Origin: Desulfitobacterium sp038181555
GTDB lineage: Bacteria; Bacillota; Desulfitobacteriia; Desulfitobacteriales; Desulfitobacteriaceae
Assembly: GCF_038181555.1 (NCBI RefSeq)
Contig: NZ_JBBWUA010000032.1
Coordinates: 1-14,635, forward strand
Length of the DNA stretch: 14,635 bases
Direction: 5' to 3'
Below, in pieces: positions 1-5,003 of this stretch. The notes below the pieces were generated by a model. It did not search any database. It was not told the origin of the DNA and was given only the letters and a program-made list of their open reading frames with translations. The position numbers and the translations under genes are program-made. Positions within the stretch are counted from its first letter, which is position 1. Each line of letters starts with the position of its first letter.

Positions 1-4
1 AAGA

Positions 5-121
<117 letters not shown>

Positions 122-125
122 AAGT

Positions 126-166
126 AAGCAAAAAGACCGTCTTTTATAGATGGTCTTTTTGCTTTT
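126..166 (+). terminator. Intrinsic terminator of 5S copy 1
   Basis: A perfect 13-bp stem (126-138 with 152-164, arm GCAAAAAGACC at 128-138) closes a 13-nt loop and ends in a short T run, 5 nt after the 5S 3' end. A second small inverted repeat, TTTTCACT/AGTGAAAA (163-180), follows directly. The same arrangement recurs after the second 5S gene. Confidence 0.9.
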
Positions 167-192
167 CACTAAAGTGAAAACGAAGTAGACGA

Positions 193-297
193 AGTGCATG
201 ATGCTTTGGGGTCGGTTCCACCCGTTCGGGCTCACACGGCATGGGTATTCTTCTAACAGTTTGCAGTATGGCCGAAATAGTCCACTGGACTATTTCG
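193..297 (+). pseudogene. Truncated expanded-5S rRNA fragment
   Basis: This is the 5' third of a divergent 5S rRNA (193-227, ending GGTTCCACCCGTTC) followed by a 70-nt hairpin insert (228-297). The arrangement matches the first 105 nt of the complete version at 3892-4139. Homology stops exactly at the 3' end of the insert, and the remaining 5S core is missing, so this copy cannot make a 5S rRNA. The first insert hairpin has decayed: GCAGTATG faces CACACGGC with two mismatches. The second stays perfectly paired, CGAAATAGTC with GACTATTTCG. It lies 71 nt after the canonical 5S gene and beyond its terminator. Confidence 0.75.
228..297 (+). repeat. Double-hairpin insert, truncated-copy version
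   Basis: This 70-nt element has the same length as the insert at 3927-3996 and differs from it at nine positions. It comprises a degraded CACACGGC hairpin and an intact hairpin CGAAATAGTC-CACTG-GACTATTTCG. Two base pairs of the second hairpin have changed on both sides relative to the other copy (G-C to A-T and A-T to G-C), so pairing is conserved while sequence is not. TTCG flanks it on the left (225-228) and ends it on the right (294-297). Confidence 0.75.
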
Positions 298-449
298 CGG
301 CGCCACGTAGCATATTGATTTACAATTAAAACTGACCACTAATTGAATTATACCCCAAAAGGTAGAAGGTTATATAAGCAATGTTAAAGGTAGACAAAGG
401 GGTAGACAAGAGAACCGCCCCCTTGTCTGACTGAAATGATAATGAAACA
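298..449. other. Spacer between 5S fragment and tetR, with weak terminator candidate
   Basis: There is no coding signal here. Positions 392-402 and 418-428 can pair (AGACAAAGGGG with CCCCCTTGTCT, one mismatch). This could end transcription of the minus-strand tetR gene, but no good T run follows on that strand. I see nothing else recognisable after the 5S homology ends at 297. Confidence 0.4.
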
Positions 450-1016
450 CTACCTCAAGGTGGGTAGATCTCGTTCAAAGAGATCCTTTGTCTTTAGTGG
501 CATAACTGAATCGACTAGCATAGCAAATTCTTCTGGAGATTCCATCATCCCAGTATTACACCACTTGGTTGCTAATTGTGTGCAGAATAAGGCAACTGCA
601 TCAGCTTGAAAAAGGACGGACTTGGTTGGACAAATATTTTTGTACTTAAGCAGAGTTTCAATATACATATCTTTAGTGCTACGGTAGCTATACTTGCTTA
701 AGGAATTGCAATCATTGGAAATATGAGCGTATTTGTAGATGGACTTCTCTATGTACATTTCTGTGAAAAGCAGTCTGTGAGCTTGTTCCCAAGTGAGAGT
801 TCGACCAACTTGCTTAAGGGTATTCTCGGCTAAGATGTTGAAATGCCAATTTGCCACTGAGTATTTATCTTGAAAATGCCGATAAAATGTCTGCCGTGAA
901 ACATGAGATTCTTTACAAAGAAGTTTGGTACTAATATCATCAATAGTTGTTTGTTTCAAGAGACTACCCAAAGTGTGAAAGATATGCAATTTAATTTCAT
1001 TTAAATCGCTGGTCAT
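450..1016 (-). CDS. TetR/AcrR-family transcriptional regulator
   Basis: This is a 188-residue DNA-binding regulator. Residues 25-51 form a TetR-type helix-turn-helix ending in the typical SRQTFYRHFQDK recognition segment. The rest is an alpha-helical ligand-binding and dimerisation region with no specific match I can name. Length is normal for the family. The ATG at 1016 has a good ribosome-binding site (GGAGG, 5 nt upstream). The gene is transcribed away from the flavoprotein reductase at 1201, and the shared 184-bp gap holds inverted repeats overlapping both promoters. By the usual logic of such pairs it probably represses the reductase gene and itself until an inducer, perhaps the reductase substrate, binds. 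The family call is solid; the target is inference. Confidence 0.85.
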   Translation of the reverse strand: MTSDLNEIKLHIFHTLGSLLKQTTIDDISTKLLCKESHVSRQTFYRHFQDKYSVANWHFNILAENTLKQVGRTLTWEQAHRLLFTEMYIEKSIYKYAHISNDCNSLSKYSYRSTKDMYIETLLKYKNICPTKSVLFQADAVALFCTQLATKWCNTGMMESPEEFAMLVDSVMPLKTKDLFERDLPTLR

Positions 1017-1030
1017 GATTCCTCCAACTT

Positions 1031-1126
1031 AGTTACAAAAGTTTGTACATAAAATGTGTACAGATATAATATAGCACAAAAGTTCTATTATGTACAAAGC
1101 GGTGACACATCCTCTATTTTGTAACT
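1031..1126. promoter_or_regulatory. Operator cluster with overlapping divergent promoters
   Basis: Two nested inverted repeats are visible: AGTTACAAAA (1031-1040) with TTTTGTAACT (1117-1126), and TTTGTACATAA (1042-1052) with TTATGTACAAA (1088-1098). A local palindrome TACAAA-AG-TTTGTA lies at 1034-1047, and an imperfect one (7 of 9 pairs) at 1044-1062. A plus-strand -10 TATAAT (1065-1070) follows a -35-like TTTGTA (1042-1047) by 17 nt. On the minus strand TATATT (1073-1068) follows TTGTAC (1097-1092) by 18 nt. The two -10 elements overlap, and both -35 elements sit inside copies of the same repeat. A dimeric TetR repressor bound here could block both genes. Repeats are seen directly; their role is inferred. 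Confidence 0.6.
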
Positions 1127-1146
1127 TCAATACTTGGAGATGTGGT

Positions 1147-1155
1147 TGCTATAAT
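1147..1155 (+). promoter_or_regulatory. Extended -10 promoter upstream of the flavoprotein reductase
   Basis: TGCTATAAT is a perfect extended -10 element (TG-N-TATAAT), with a poor -35 (TTCAAT, 1126-1131). It predicts a start near 1162 and a leader of about 40 nt. It lies just downstream of the outer operator repeat at 1117-1126. It may be the main promoter or an alternative to the one at 1042-1070. Confidence 0.45.
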
Positions 1156-1200
1156 TATTACAACAAGGTTTTTCAATAAGATGTTTTAGGAGGAAAGAAA

Positions 1201-3192
1201 ATGGAAAAAGGTAAAGTTAGTCGTCGATCGTTCTTAAAAGCCTTCGCAGCTGGTGCCGCAAGCGTGGCTACAGCGGGAGTTTTGGCTGGTTGTAGCACCT
1301 CCAGCAAGGCGCCCGCCGGCACCTATAAACCAGGGACTTATTCTGCTACTGCTGATGGAATGTCCACAGTAAAGGTTACGATGACCTTTGATGCCGAGAA
1401 GATCACCGATGTTCAGTTAGATGTTTCGGGAGAGACCAAAGATATCGGTCAAAAAGCAGCGGATACCTTAAAACAAGCGCTGTTGACTAAACAGTCTTCT
1501 GAGATTGACGCCGTCAGTGGTGCATCGGTTACCAGTAAAGCTGTACAGAAAGCCGCTGCAGCTTGTATTGCTCAAGCCAAAGGGGAAAGCGTCATCATCC
1601 CAGAAGAGAAGGGTGCCCAAAATACCGACCCCAGTATACCGGCTTGGCTAGGTGCAGAACCCAGTATTGCTGATTCCGATTGCGCCAAAACGATTGACAC
1701 AGAAGTCTTGGTCGTAGGAGCTGGAACCGGTGGCATGTTTGCAGGCTGTTCTGCAGCAGAAAATGGGGCTAAGACCCTAGTCATTGAAAAGAACCCCACA
1801 GGGGGAGGTATTCGCGACGACCTTTCAGCTATCGATAGCCGTTATCAGAAAGAATGGGGAACTAAGATCAATAAATTTGATTATATTACCGAAATGACGA
1901 AAACCGCTGCCGGTCGTATCGATCAACGCTTGGTCCGTTTATGGGCAGATCATTCCGCAGAGGCCATAAACTGGTACGGGGATCGCTGCGCAGAGCGCGG
2001 TGTAAAACTGTGGCATGAAGCTGGGGAAGATTATAAAGACGATCGCTACAAATATTTTCCCACGGGGCATACCCCTCGTTGGGCAGACAGTGATAAAGGG
2101 GATGGCAAAAAATTAGACGGTAATATCGTACTAGGGGATTATGCCAAATCCAAGGGTGTAGAATTTATGTATGAAACCAAATTAGAAAAGCTCATCAAGG
2201 AAAACGGTAAAGTCGTTGGGGTTTACGCAAAGGGTGCTGATGATAAATATATCCGCATCAACGCGAGTAAAGGCGTTATTGTGTGCACCGGTGGTTACAG
2301 TTTGAACTACGATATGTTACAAGCTCTACAGCCAGAGAACCTCGCCATTGTGGGCTTCAATAATTCGATCCCCGGAGCCACCGGTGATGGAATCCGGGCC
2401 TGCATCTGGGCTGGTGGCAAGTTCGATGAGACACACAGCATGATGATGTTTGACCGCTGCGCTATCAAACCCGATGCAGTACCAGGACTGGAACAAGTGA
2501 AGAGCGGAAAATTCGGTATGCTCTGGATGGGCAGTCAGCCTTGGTTAAAAGTCAATAAAGACGGTGAACGTTTCTTCAACGAATCCGGGACCTACGAAGG
2601 AATTCTCCACTCTAACCAATTCCAGAAGGATCATGCCCACTATACAATCTTCGATGCTGAATGGGAAACCTATATTAAGAAATTTGCATCCCATGGCTGT
2701 AGTCGTATGTACCCCTACGAAAACGGCGCTGATCCTAATATCCCTGCTGCAGTCATTCGCGATAAGCATATGCCAGACCTAATTAAAAATGGCTATCTAA
2801 TCAAAGCCGATACAATTGAAGAACTAGCTAAGGGTCTGGGACTGCCAGCTGACAAACTAAAGGCTACCATCGACCGCCACAATGAGCTATATGAAAAAGG
2901 TGTCGATGAGGACTTCGGTAAGGAAGCTCACCGCCTCAGTGGCATCCGCACTGCTCCTTTCTATGGTGCTAAGACCTGTGGTCGTATCCTCTGCACTATG
3001 GATGGGATTCAAATCAACACCGATATGAAGGCTATTGACACGGATGGTAACGTCATCGAGGGTCTGTTCGTCGTCGGTAACGACTCCGGCGGCTACTTCT
3101 CTTATACCTATCCTAACCTCTCTACCGGTGCTGCTTGTGGACGCACAGTCACCTTCGGACGCCGCGCAGGCAGAATTGCCGCAGGTAAATAA
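1201..3192 (+). CDS. Tat-exported FMN/FAD flavoprotein reductase (fumarate-reductase-like family)
   Basis: This 663-residue protein is probably an extracytoplasmic lipoprotein reductase. It opens with a twin-arginine signal (SRRSFLK, residues 7-13) and a lipobox LAGC (Cys31). Residues 43-127 form an FMN-binding domain; DAVSGAS (103-109) resembles the site to which ApbE-type transferases attach FMN. The FAD domain begins near 168 with GAGTGG (173-178) and Glu196, and continues through GATGDG (392-397) and KDGERFFNE. No haem CxxCH motif is present. Residues that handle fumarate in flavocytochrome c3 are not conserved: by eye its His365 position is Ile390, the proton-donating Arg402 position is Tyr465, and the Arg544 region reads YPNLSTG (637-643). 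A substrate other than fumarate is therefore likely, as in related anaerobic respiratory reductases, but I cannot name it. The start is supported by AGGAGG 7 nt upstream. Confidence 0.88.
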   Translation: MEKGKVSRRSFLKAFAAGAASVATAGVLAGCSTSSKAPAGTYKPGTYSATADGMSTVKVTMTFDAEKITDVQLDVSGETKDIGQKAADTLKQALLTKQSSEIDAVSGASVTSKAVQKAAAACIAQAKGESVIIPEEKGAQNTDPSIPAWLGAEPSIADSDCAKTIDTEVLVVGAGTGGMFAGCSAAENGAKTLVIEKNPTGGGIRDDLSAIDSRYQKEWGTKINKFDYITEMTKTAAGRIDQRLVRLWADHSAEAINWYGDRCAERGVKLWHEAGEDYKDDRYKYFPTGHTPRWADSDKGDGKKLDGNIVLGDYAKSKGVEFMYETKLEKLIKENGKVVGVYAKGADDKYIRINASKGVIVCTGGYSLNYDMLQALQPENLAIVGFNNSIPGATGDGIRACIWAGGKFDETHSMMMFDRCAIKPDAVPGLEQVKSGKFGMLWMGSQPWLKVNKDGERFFNESGTYEGILHSNQFQKDHAHYTIFDAEWETYIKKFASHGCSRMYPYENGADPNIPAAVIRDKHMPDLIKNGYLIKADTIEELAKGLGLPADKLKATIDRHNELYEKGVDEDFGKEAHRLSGIRTAPFYGAKTCGRILCTMDGIQINTDMKAIDTDGNVIEGLFVVGNDSGGYFSYTYPNLSTGAACGRTVTFGRRAGRIAAGK

Positions 3193-3279
3193 GTATTGCT
3201 AAACAAGAGAGGAGTAGCAATCACATTCCTGGAATTCGGATATGACCGATAGATATAAGAAAAGACAAATTTAGTAATG

Positions 3280-3313
3280 ATGAAAGAGGCTGAGGTCACT
3301 CAGCCTCTTTCAT
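3280..3313 (+). terminator. Intrinsic terminator after the flavoprotein reductase
   Basis: A perfect 15-bp stem (3280-3294 with 3299-3313, core GAAAGAGGCTGAG) with loop GTCA lies about 90 nt after the reductase stop codon. The T run is only three bases and falls within the stem, so efficiency is uncertain, but the stem is long and perfect. Confidence 0.75.
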
Positions 3314-3708
3314 AGGTTCCAGCTCTGTTTGCAGAGAAGTGGAAAGATGTAAAAGTCCCCTATAGTATAGTACGAATGACTACTTTTAGGGGACTTGCTC
3401 CATTTGACTCTTCTGTGTCTAGAGTTTTGTGCCGCGTTCACCGCAGAATTTTACTCCTCGGTGAAAATAGCTACTTATTCTTTCTTAAGACCAGAAAAGC
3501 AGGGACCAGTAAGCTAGCTGACCCACACATTTCTTCTATTGCTAGTCATTTTCTTTAGCCTTTAAAGGCTCTCTACTTAACCCTATCCCATTGAGCTTTG
3601 CCTCCACTTCGTTAAATTTTTAAATTCCTTTTCCCAATTACAGTTATGAGAGATCTGTGCAGTTTTGAGGGAACAGGATCCCGCGAGGGAGACTGAAAAC
3701 TTCAAAGA
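3314..3708. other. Gene-poor spacer upstream of orphan 5S
   Basis: I find no convincing gene in this roughly 395-nt stretch. A 10-bp inverted repeat AAGTCCCCTA (3353-3362)/TAGGGGACTT (3387-3396) encloses 24 nt. A short palindrome, AGCCTTTAAAGGCT, lies around 3555-3570. Around 3611-3640 the minus strand would encode NWEKEFKNLT, close to NWEEEFKNLT near the end of the germination protein at 5927-7102. About 3661-3702 looks like the spacer that normally precedes a 5S gene, but no 23S 3' end is recognisable. Confidence 0.4.
3583..3648 (-). pseudogene. Possible GerC C-terminal remnant
   Basis: Read on the minus strand, this stretch encodes CNWEKEFKNLT and then stops shortly after. NWEKEFKNLT matches nine of ten residues of NWEEEFKNLT near the C-terminus of the GerC-like lipoprotein at 5927-7102, and the nucleotides agree at about 22 of 26 positions. 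Flanking residues do not match. It may be a scrap left by recombination, or chance; the match is too short to decide. Confidence 0.2.
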
Positions 3709-3825
3709 TCTGGTGATTATTCCGGAGGGGTTCCACCCGTTTCCATCCCGAACACGGAAGTTAAGACCTCCAGGGCTGATGATACTTGGACCGCAGGGTC
3801 CTGGGAAAGTAAGTCGTTGCCAGAT
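3709..3825 (+). rRNA. rrf: 5S ribosomal RNA, canonical copy 2 (orphan)
   Basis: This 117-nt 5S gene is identical to the copy at 5-121 except for two substitutions (TTTCCATCCCG in place of TTCCCATCTCG). Helix I (TCTGG/CCAGA) and helix II (GGAGG/CCTCC) are intact, so it should make a functional RNA. It is an orphan: no 23S gene precedes it, and the upstream 500 nt carry no rRNA. Transcription must come from an upstream promoter that I cannot identify. An intrinsic terminator follows, and the expanded 5S-like gene begins 66 nt later. Confidence 0.96.
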
Positions 3826-3833
3826 AAGCAGTA

Positions 3834-3867
3834 GAGAGACCGTCATTTAGATGGTCTCTTTGTTTTT
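3834..3867 (+). terminator. Intrinsic terminator of 5S copy 2
   Basis: AGAGACC (3835-3841) pairs with GGTCTCT (3853-3859), followed by TTGTTTTT. A second hairpin, TTTTCACT/AGTGAAAA (3864-3881), overlaps the T run, as it does after 5S copy 1. Confidence 0.85.
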
Positions 3868-3926
3868 CACTAGAGTGAAAACGAGAAACGAAGTGCATGA
3901 TGTTTTGGGGTCGGTTCCACCCGTTC

Positions 3927-3996
3927 GGGCTCACACGGCGTGGGTATTCCTCTGACAGTTTGCCGTGTGGCCGAAATGATCCACTGGATCATTTCG
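3927..3996 (+). repeat. Double-hairpin insert 1 in expanded 5S
   Basis: Hairpin A is CACACGGC (3932-3939) with GCCGTGTG (3962-3969) around a 22-nt loop. Hairpin B is CGAAATGATC (3972-3981) with GATCATTTCG (3987-3996) around CACTG. TTCG occurs at both edges (3924-3927 and 3993-3996). It is the same length as the insert at 228-297 and has the same architecture as insert 2. Confidence 0.8.
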
Positions 3997-4021
3997 TATC
4001 TCGAACACGGAAGTTAAGTAT

Positions 4022-4083
4022 CCACACTGCAGGAGTATGCGTCGCGGGACGCAGTGTGGCGAAATGCTCAGCCGCATTTCGTT
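4022..4083 (+). repeat. Double-hairpin insert 2 in expanded 5S
   Basis: Hairpin A is CCACACTGC (4022-4030) with GCAGTGTGG (4051-4059) around a 20-nt loop that can form its own small stem. Hairpin B is CGAAATGC (4060-4067) with GCATTTCG (4074-4081) around TCAGCC. TCC occurs at both edges (4021-4023 and 4083-4085), so the exact ends are ambiguous by two bases. It shares the CACAC...GTGTG and CGAAAT...ATTTCG design of insert 1 with different pairs inside the stems. Confidence 0.75.
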
Positions 4084-4139
4084 CCAGGGCTGATGATACT
4101 TGCATTGGAGCCCGAGGAGATTCTACCTCAAATGTAACT

Positions 4140-4347
4140 TTACCAGTCATATTGTTGGTTTTTCTGTCAAATTGAAGGTTTATCTGTCTAAATTAGAGAT
4201 ATTGTAGAAAAATTAAGGAAAAAATAGAACTTCTTAAATAGAGTTCAATATAGGGCTGTAGTATAATATAAGTGAAAGTGGCCTTATTCACAAGAATAGC
4301 AACTGCAGAAAGCCTCAACAATTGAAGACAAAGAGAGGAGGATTATT
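4140..4347 (+). promoter_or_regulatory. Upstream region of the 33-residue membrane peptide gene
   Basis: An imperfect tandem repeat with a 20-nt period occurs at 4157-4194 (GGTTTTTCTGTCAAATT and then GGTTTATCTGTCTAAATT). A -10-like TATAAT is at 4262-4267, about 85 nt before the small gene, without a convincing -35 element. An activator-dependent promoter is possible but unproven. Confidence 0.35.
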
Positions 4348-4449
4348 ATGAGTGAAAATACGAGTTTATCCCCCAAATCGATTGCCTTCCTAGTTGGACT
4401 TTGCGCAATTACGGTGGCTGTTAGTCTTGGTTGTGTCTTTTTCTTGTAA
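4348..4449 (+). CDS. Small single-pass membrane peptide (33 aa)
   Basis: The ATG at 4348 follows a perfect ribosome-binding site (AGGAGG at 4336-4341, 6-nt spacing). The 33-residue product is MSENTSLSPKSIAFL followed by a hydrophobic stretch (about residues 11-33) ending in CVFFL. That predicts a short polar N-terminus and one membrane helix running to the C-terminus. A TATAAT lies upstream, and a strong terminator follows 48 nt after the stop, so it looks like an independent transcription unit. I do not recognise the family. Small membrane peptides of this type often modulate a larger membrane partner, but nothing here names one. The gene is easily missed because of its size. Confidence 0.6.
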   Translation: MSENTSLSPKSIAFLVGLCAITVAVSLGCVFFL

Positions 4450-4496
4450 AACCAGACCACGCGATTCCTAGCAGTATTCTTTAGGCTACTTAAGAT

Positions 4497-4540
4497 GTCG
4501 CTGGAAAAGAGCAGGCGTTCTTTTACCGGCGACTTCTTTT
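4497..4540 (+). terminator. Intrinsic terminator after the 33-aa gene
   Basis: GTCGCTGG (4497-4504) pairs with CCGGCGAC (4526-4533, one G-U pair) and AAAAGA (4505-4510) with TCTTTT (4519-4524), with one bulged A and an 8-nt loop. TTCTTTT follows. Confidence 0.85.
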
Positions 4541-4631
4541 AGGGTTGAGGTACACTTACCCTTTTGCTGGTAGCTTCTTTTGCATTAGTTAAGGGGGAGA
4601 TGAGCGATTGCGTGAGGTTGCGAGAAAACAC

Positions 4632-4660
4632 TTCCAACTTTTCGAAATTCTTGTTACAAT
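4632..4660 (+). promoter_or_regulatory. Promoter of the ferredoxin gene
   Basis: A TTCCAA -35-like element (4632-4637), a 17-nt spacer and an extended -10 TGTTACAAT (4652-4660) lie just upstream of the ferredoxin ribosome-binding site. The leader would be about 20 nt. Confidence 0.55.
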
Positions 4661-4688
4661 GTAGGCAAGAGAATAAGGGGGGAATTAT

Positions 4689-4874
4689 ATGTACGCAGTT
4701 GTGGAAAGCTCATGCATTGGATGCGGCTCCTGTGAAGCGGTATGCCCAGAAATCTTTAGGATGAATGATGAAGGTCTAGCTGAGGCGTATACGAATCCTG
4801 TTCCAGCTGAACTTGAAGAGAAGGCGCAGGAAGCTGCGGATATTTGCCCGGTTAATGCTATTGTTTTAGATTAA
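4689..4874 (+). CDS. Monocluster [4Fe-4S] ferredoxin
   Basis: This 61-residue electron carrier has the pattern Cys9-x2-Cys12-x2-Cys15-x3-Cys19-Pro followed by a distant Cys53-Pro (ICPVNAI). In the family, the first three cysteines plus the distant one hold a single [4Fe-4S] cluster; the position of Cys19 is often alanine, so here it is an extra cysteine. The protein is small, acidic and lacks a signal peptide, so it acts in the cytoplasm as a low-potential electron donor or acceptor for oxidoreductases. The ATG follows a G-rich ribosome-binding site (AAGGGGGGAATTAT). It stands alone between its own promoter and terminator, so the context does not reveal its partner. Confidence 0.93.
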   Translation: MYAVVESSCIGCGSCEAVCPEIFRMNDEGLAEAYTNPVPAELEEKAQEAADICPVNAIVLD

Positions 4875-4886
4875 CAAAATTAGTAG

Positions 4887-4930
4887 AAGAGGTTCGACTT
4901 GTCTGAAGGCTGGTCGAACCTCTTTGCTTT
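4887..4930 (+). terminator. Intrinsic terminator after ferredoxin
   Basis: AAGAGGTTCGAC (4887-4898) pairs perfectly with GTCGAACCTCTT (4913-4924) around a 14-nt loop, followed by TGCTTTGCTT. It may also stop minus-strand transcription arriving from the hydrolase gene at 5004, since no closer terminator is visible there. Confidence 0.85.
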
Positions 4931-5003
4931 GCTTATTAATTGGTACTATCTTCTGTGAGTAGAATATCTACAAGTTCTATGCCCTATCCATCGTCCTGGT
5001 TAT

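Larger units (their letters stand above)
3892..4139 (+). rRNA. Expanded, divergent 5S rRNA-like gene with two hairpin inserts
   Basis: Three blocks align in order to 5S rRNA: 3892-3926 (to GGTTCCACCCGTTC), 3997-4023 (TATCTCGAACACGGAAGTTAAG) and 4086-4139 (AGGGCTGATGATACTTG). They are separated by inserts of about 70 and 62 nt. Without the inserts the core is 116 nt, against 117 for the normal gene. Its ends can still pair as helix I (AGTGCAT with ATGTAACT, one bulge), and helix II is re-paired (GGGT with ATCC), which suggests selection on structure. Insert 1 falls in loop C and insert 2 at the junction of helix II and loop A. The helix IV region is poorly paired and the gene lies beyond the terminator of the normal 5S, so it may instead be a decaying pseudogene. 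Expanded 5S rRNAs are known in some Clostridia and haloarchaea, which makes a functional form plausible. Confidence 0.6.

Noticed and set aside
228..297. CRISPR-like or attachment-site interpretation of the paired hairpin inserts
   Set aside because: There are no regularly spaced repeats, spacers, cas genes or integrase; the inserts are single and embedded in 5S sequence.
3376..3558. A 60-codon open frame on the plus strand in the spacer after the reductase terminator
   Set aside because: It has no ribosome-binding site, overlaps an inverted repeat and lacks any protein-like pattern; it is most likely chance.
3897..4175. A 92-codon open frame running through the expanded 5S gene
   Set aside because: The DNA is explained base for base by 5S blocks and hairpin inserts; the frame has no ribosome-binding site.
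4564..4764. A 66-codon open frame overlapping the ferredoxin start
   Set aside because: It overlaps the ferredoxin promoter and coding sequence in another frame and has no ribosome-binding site of its own.
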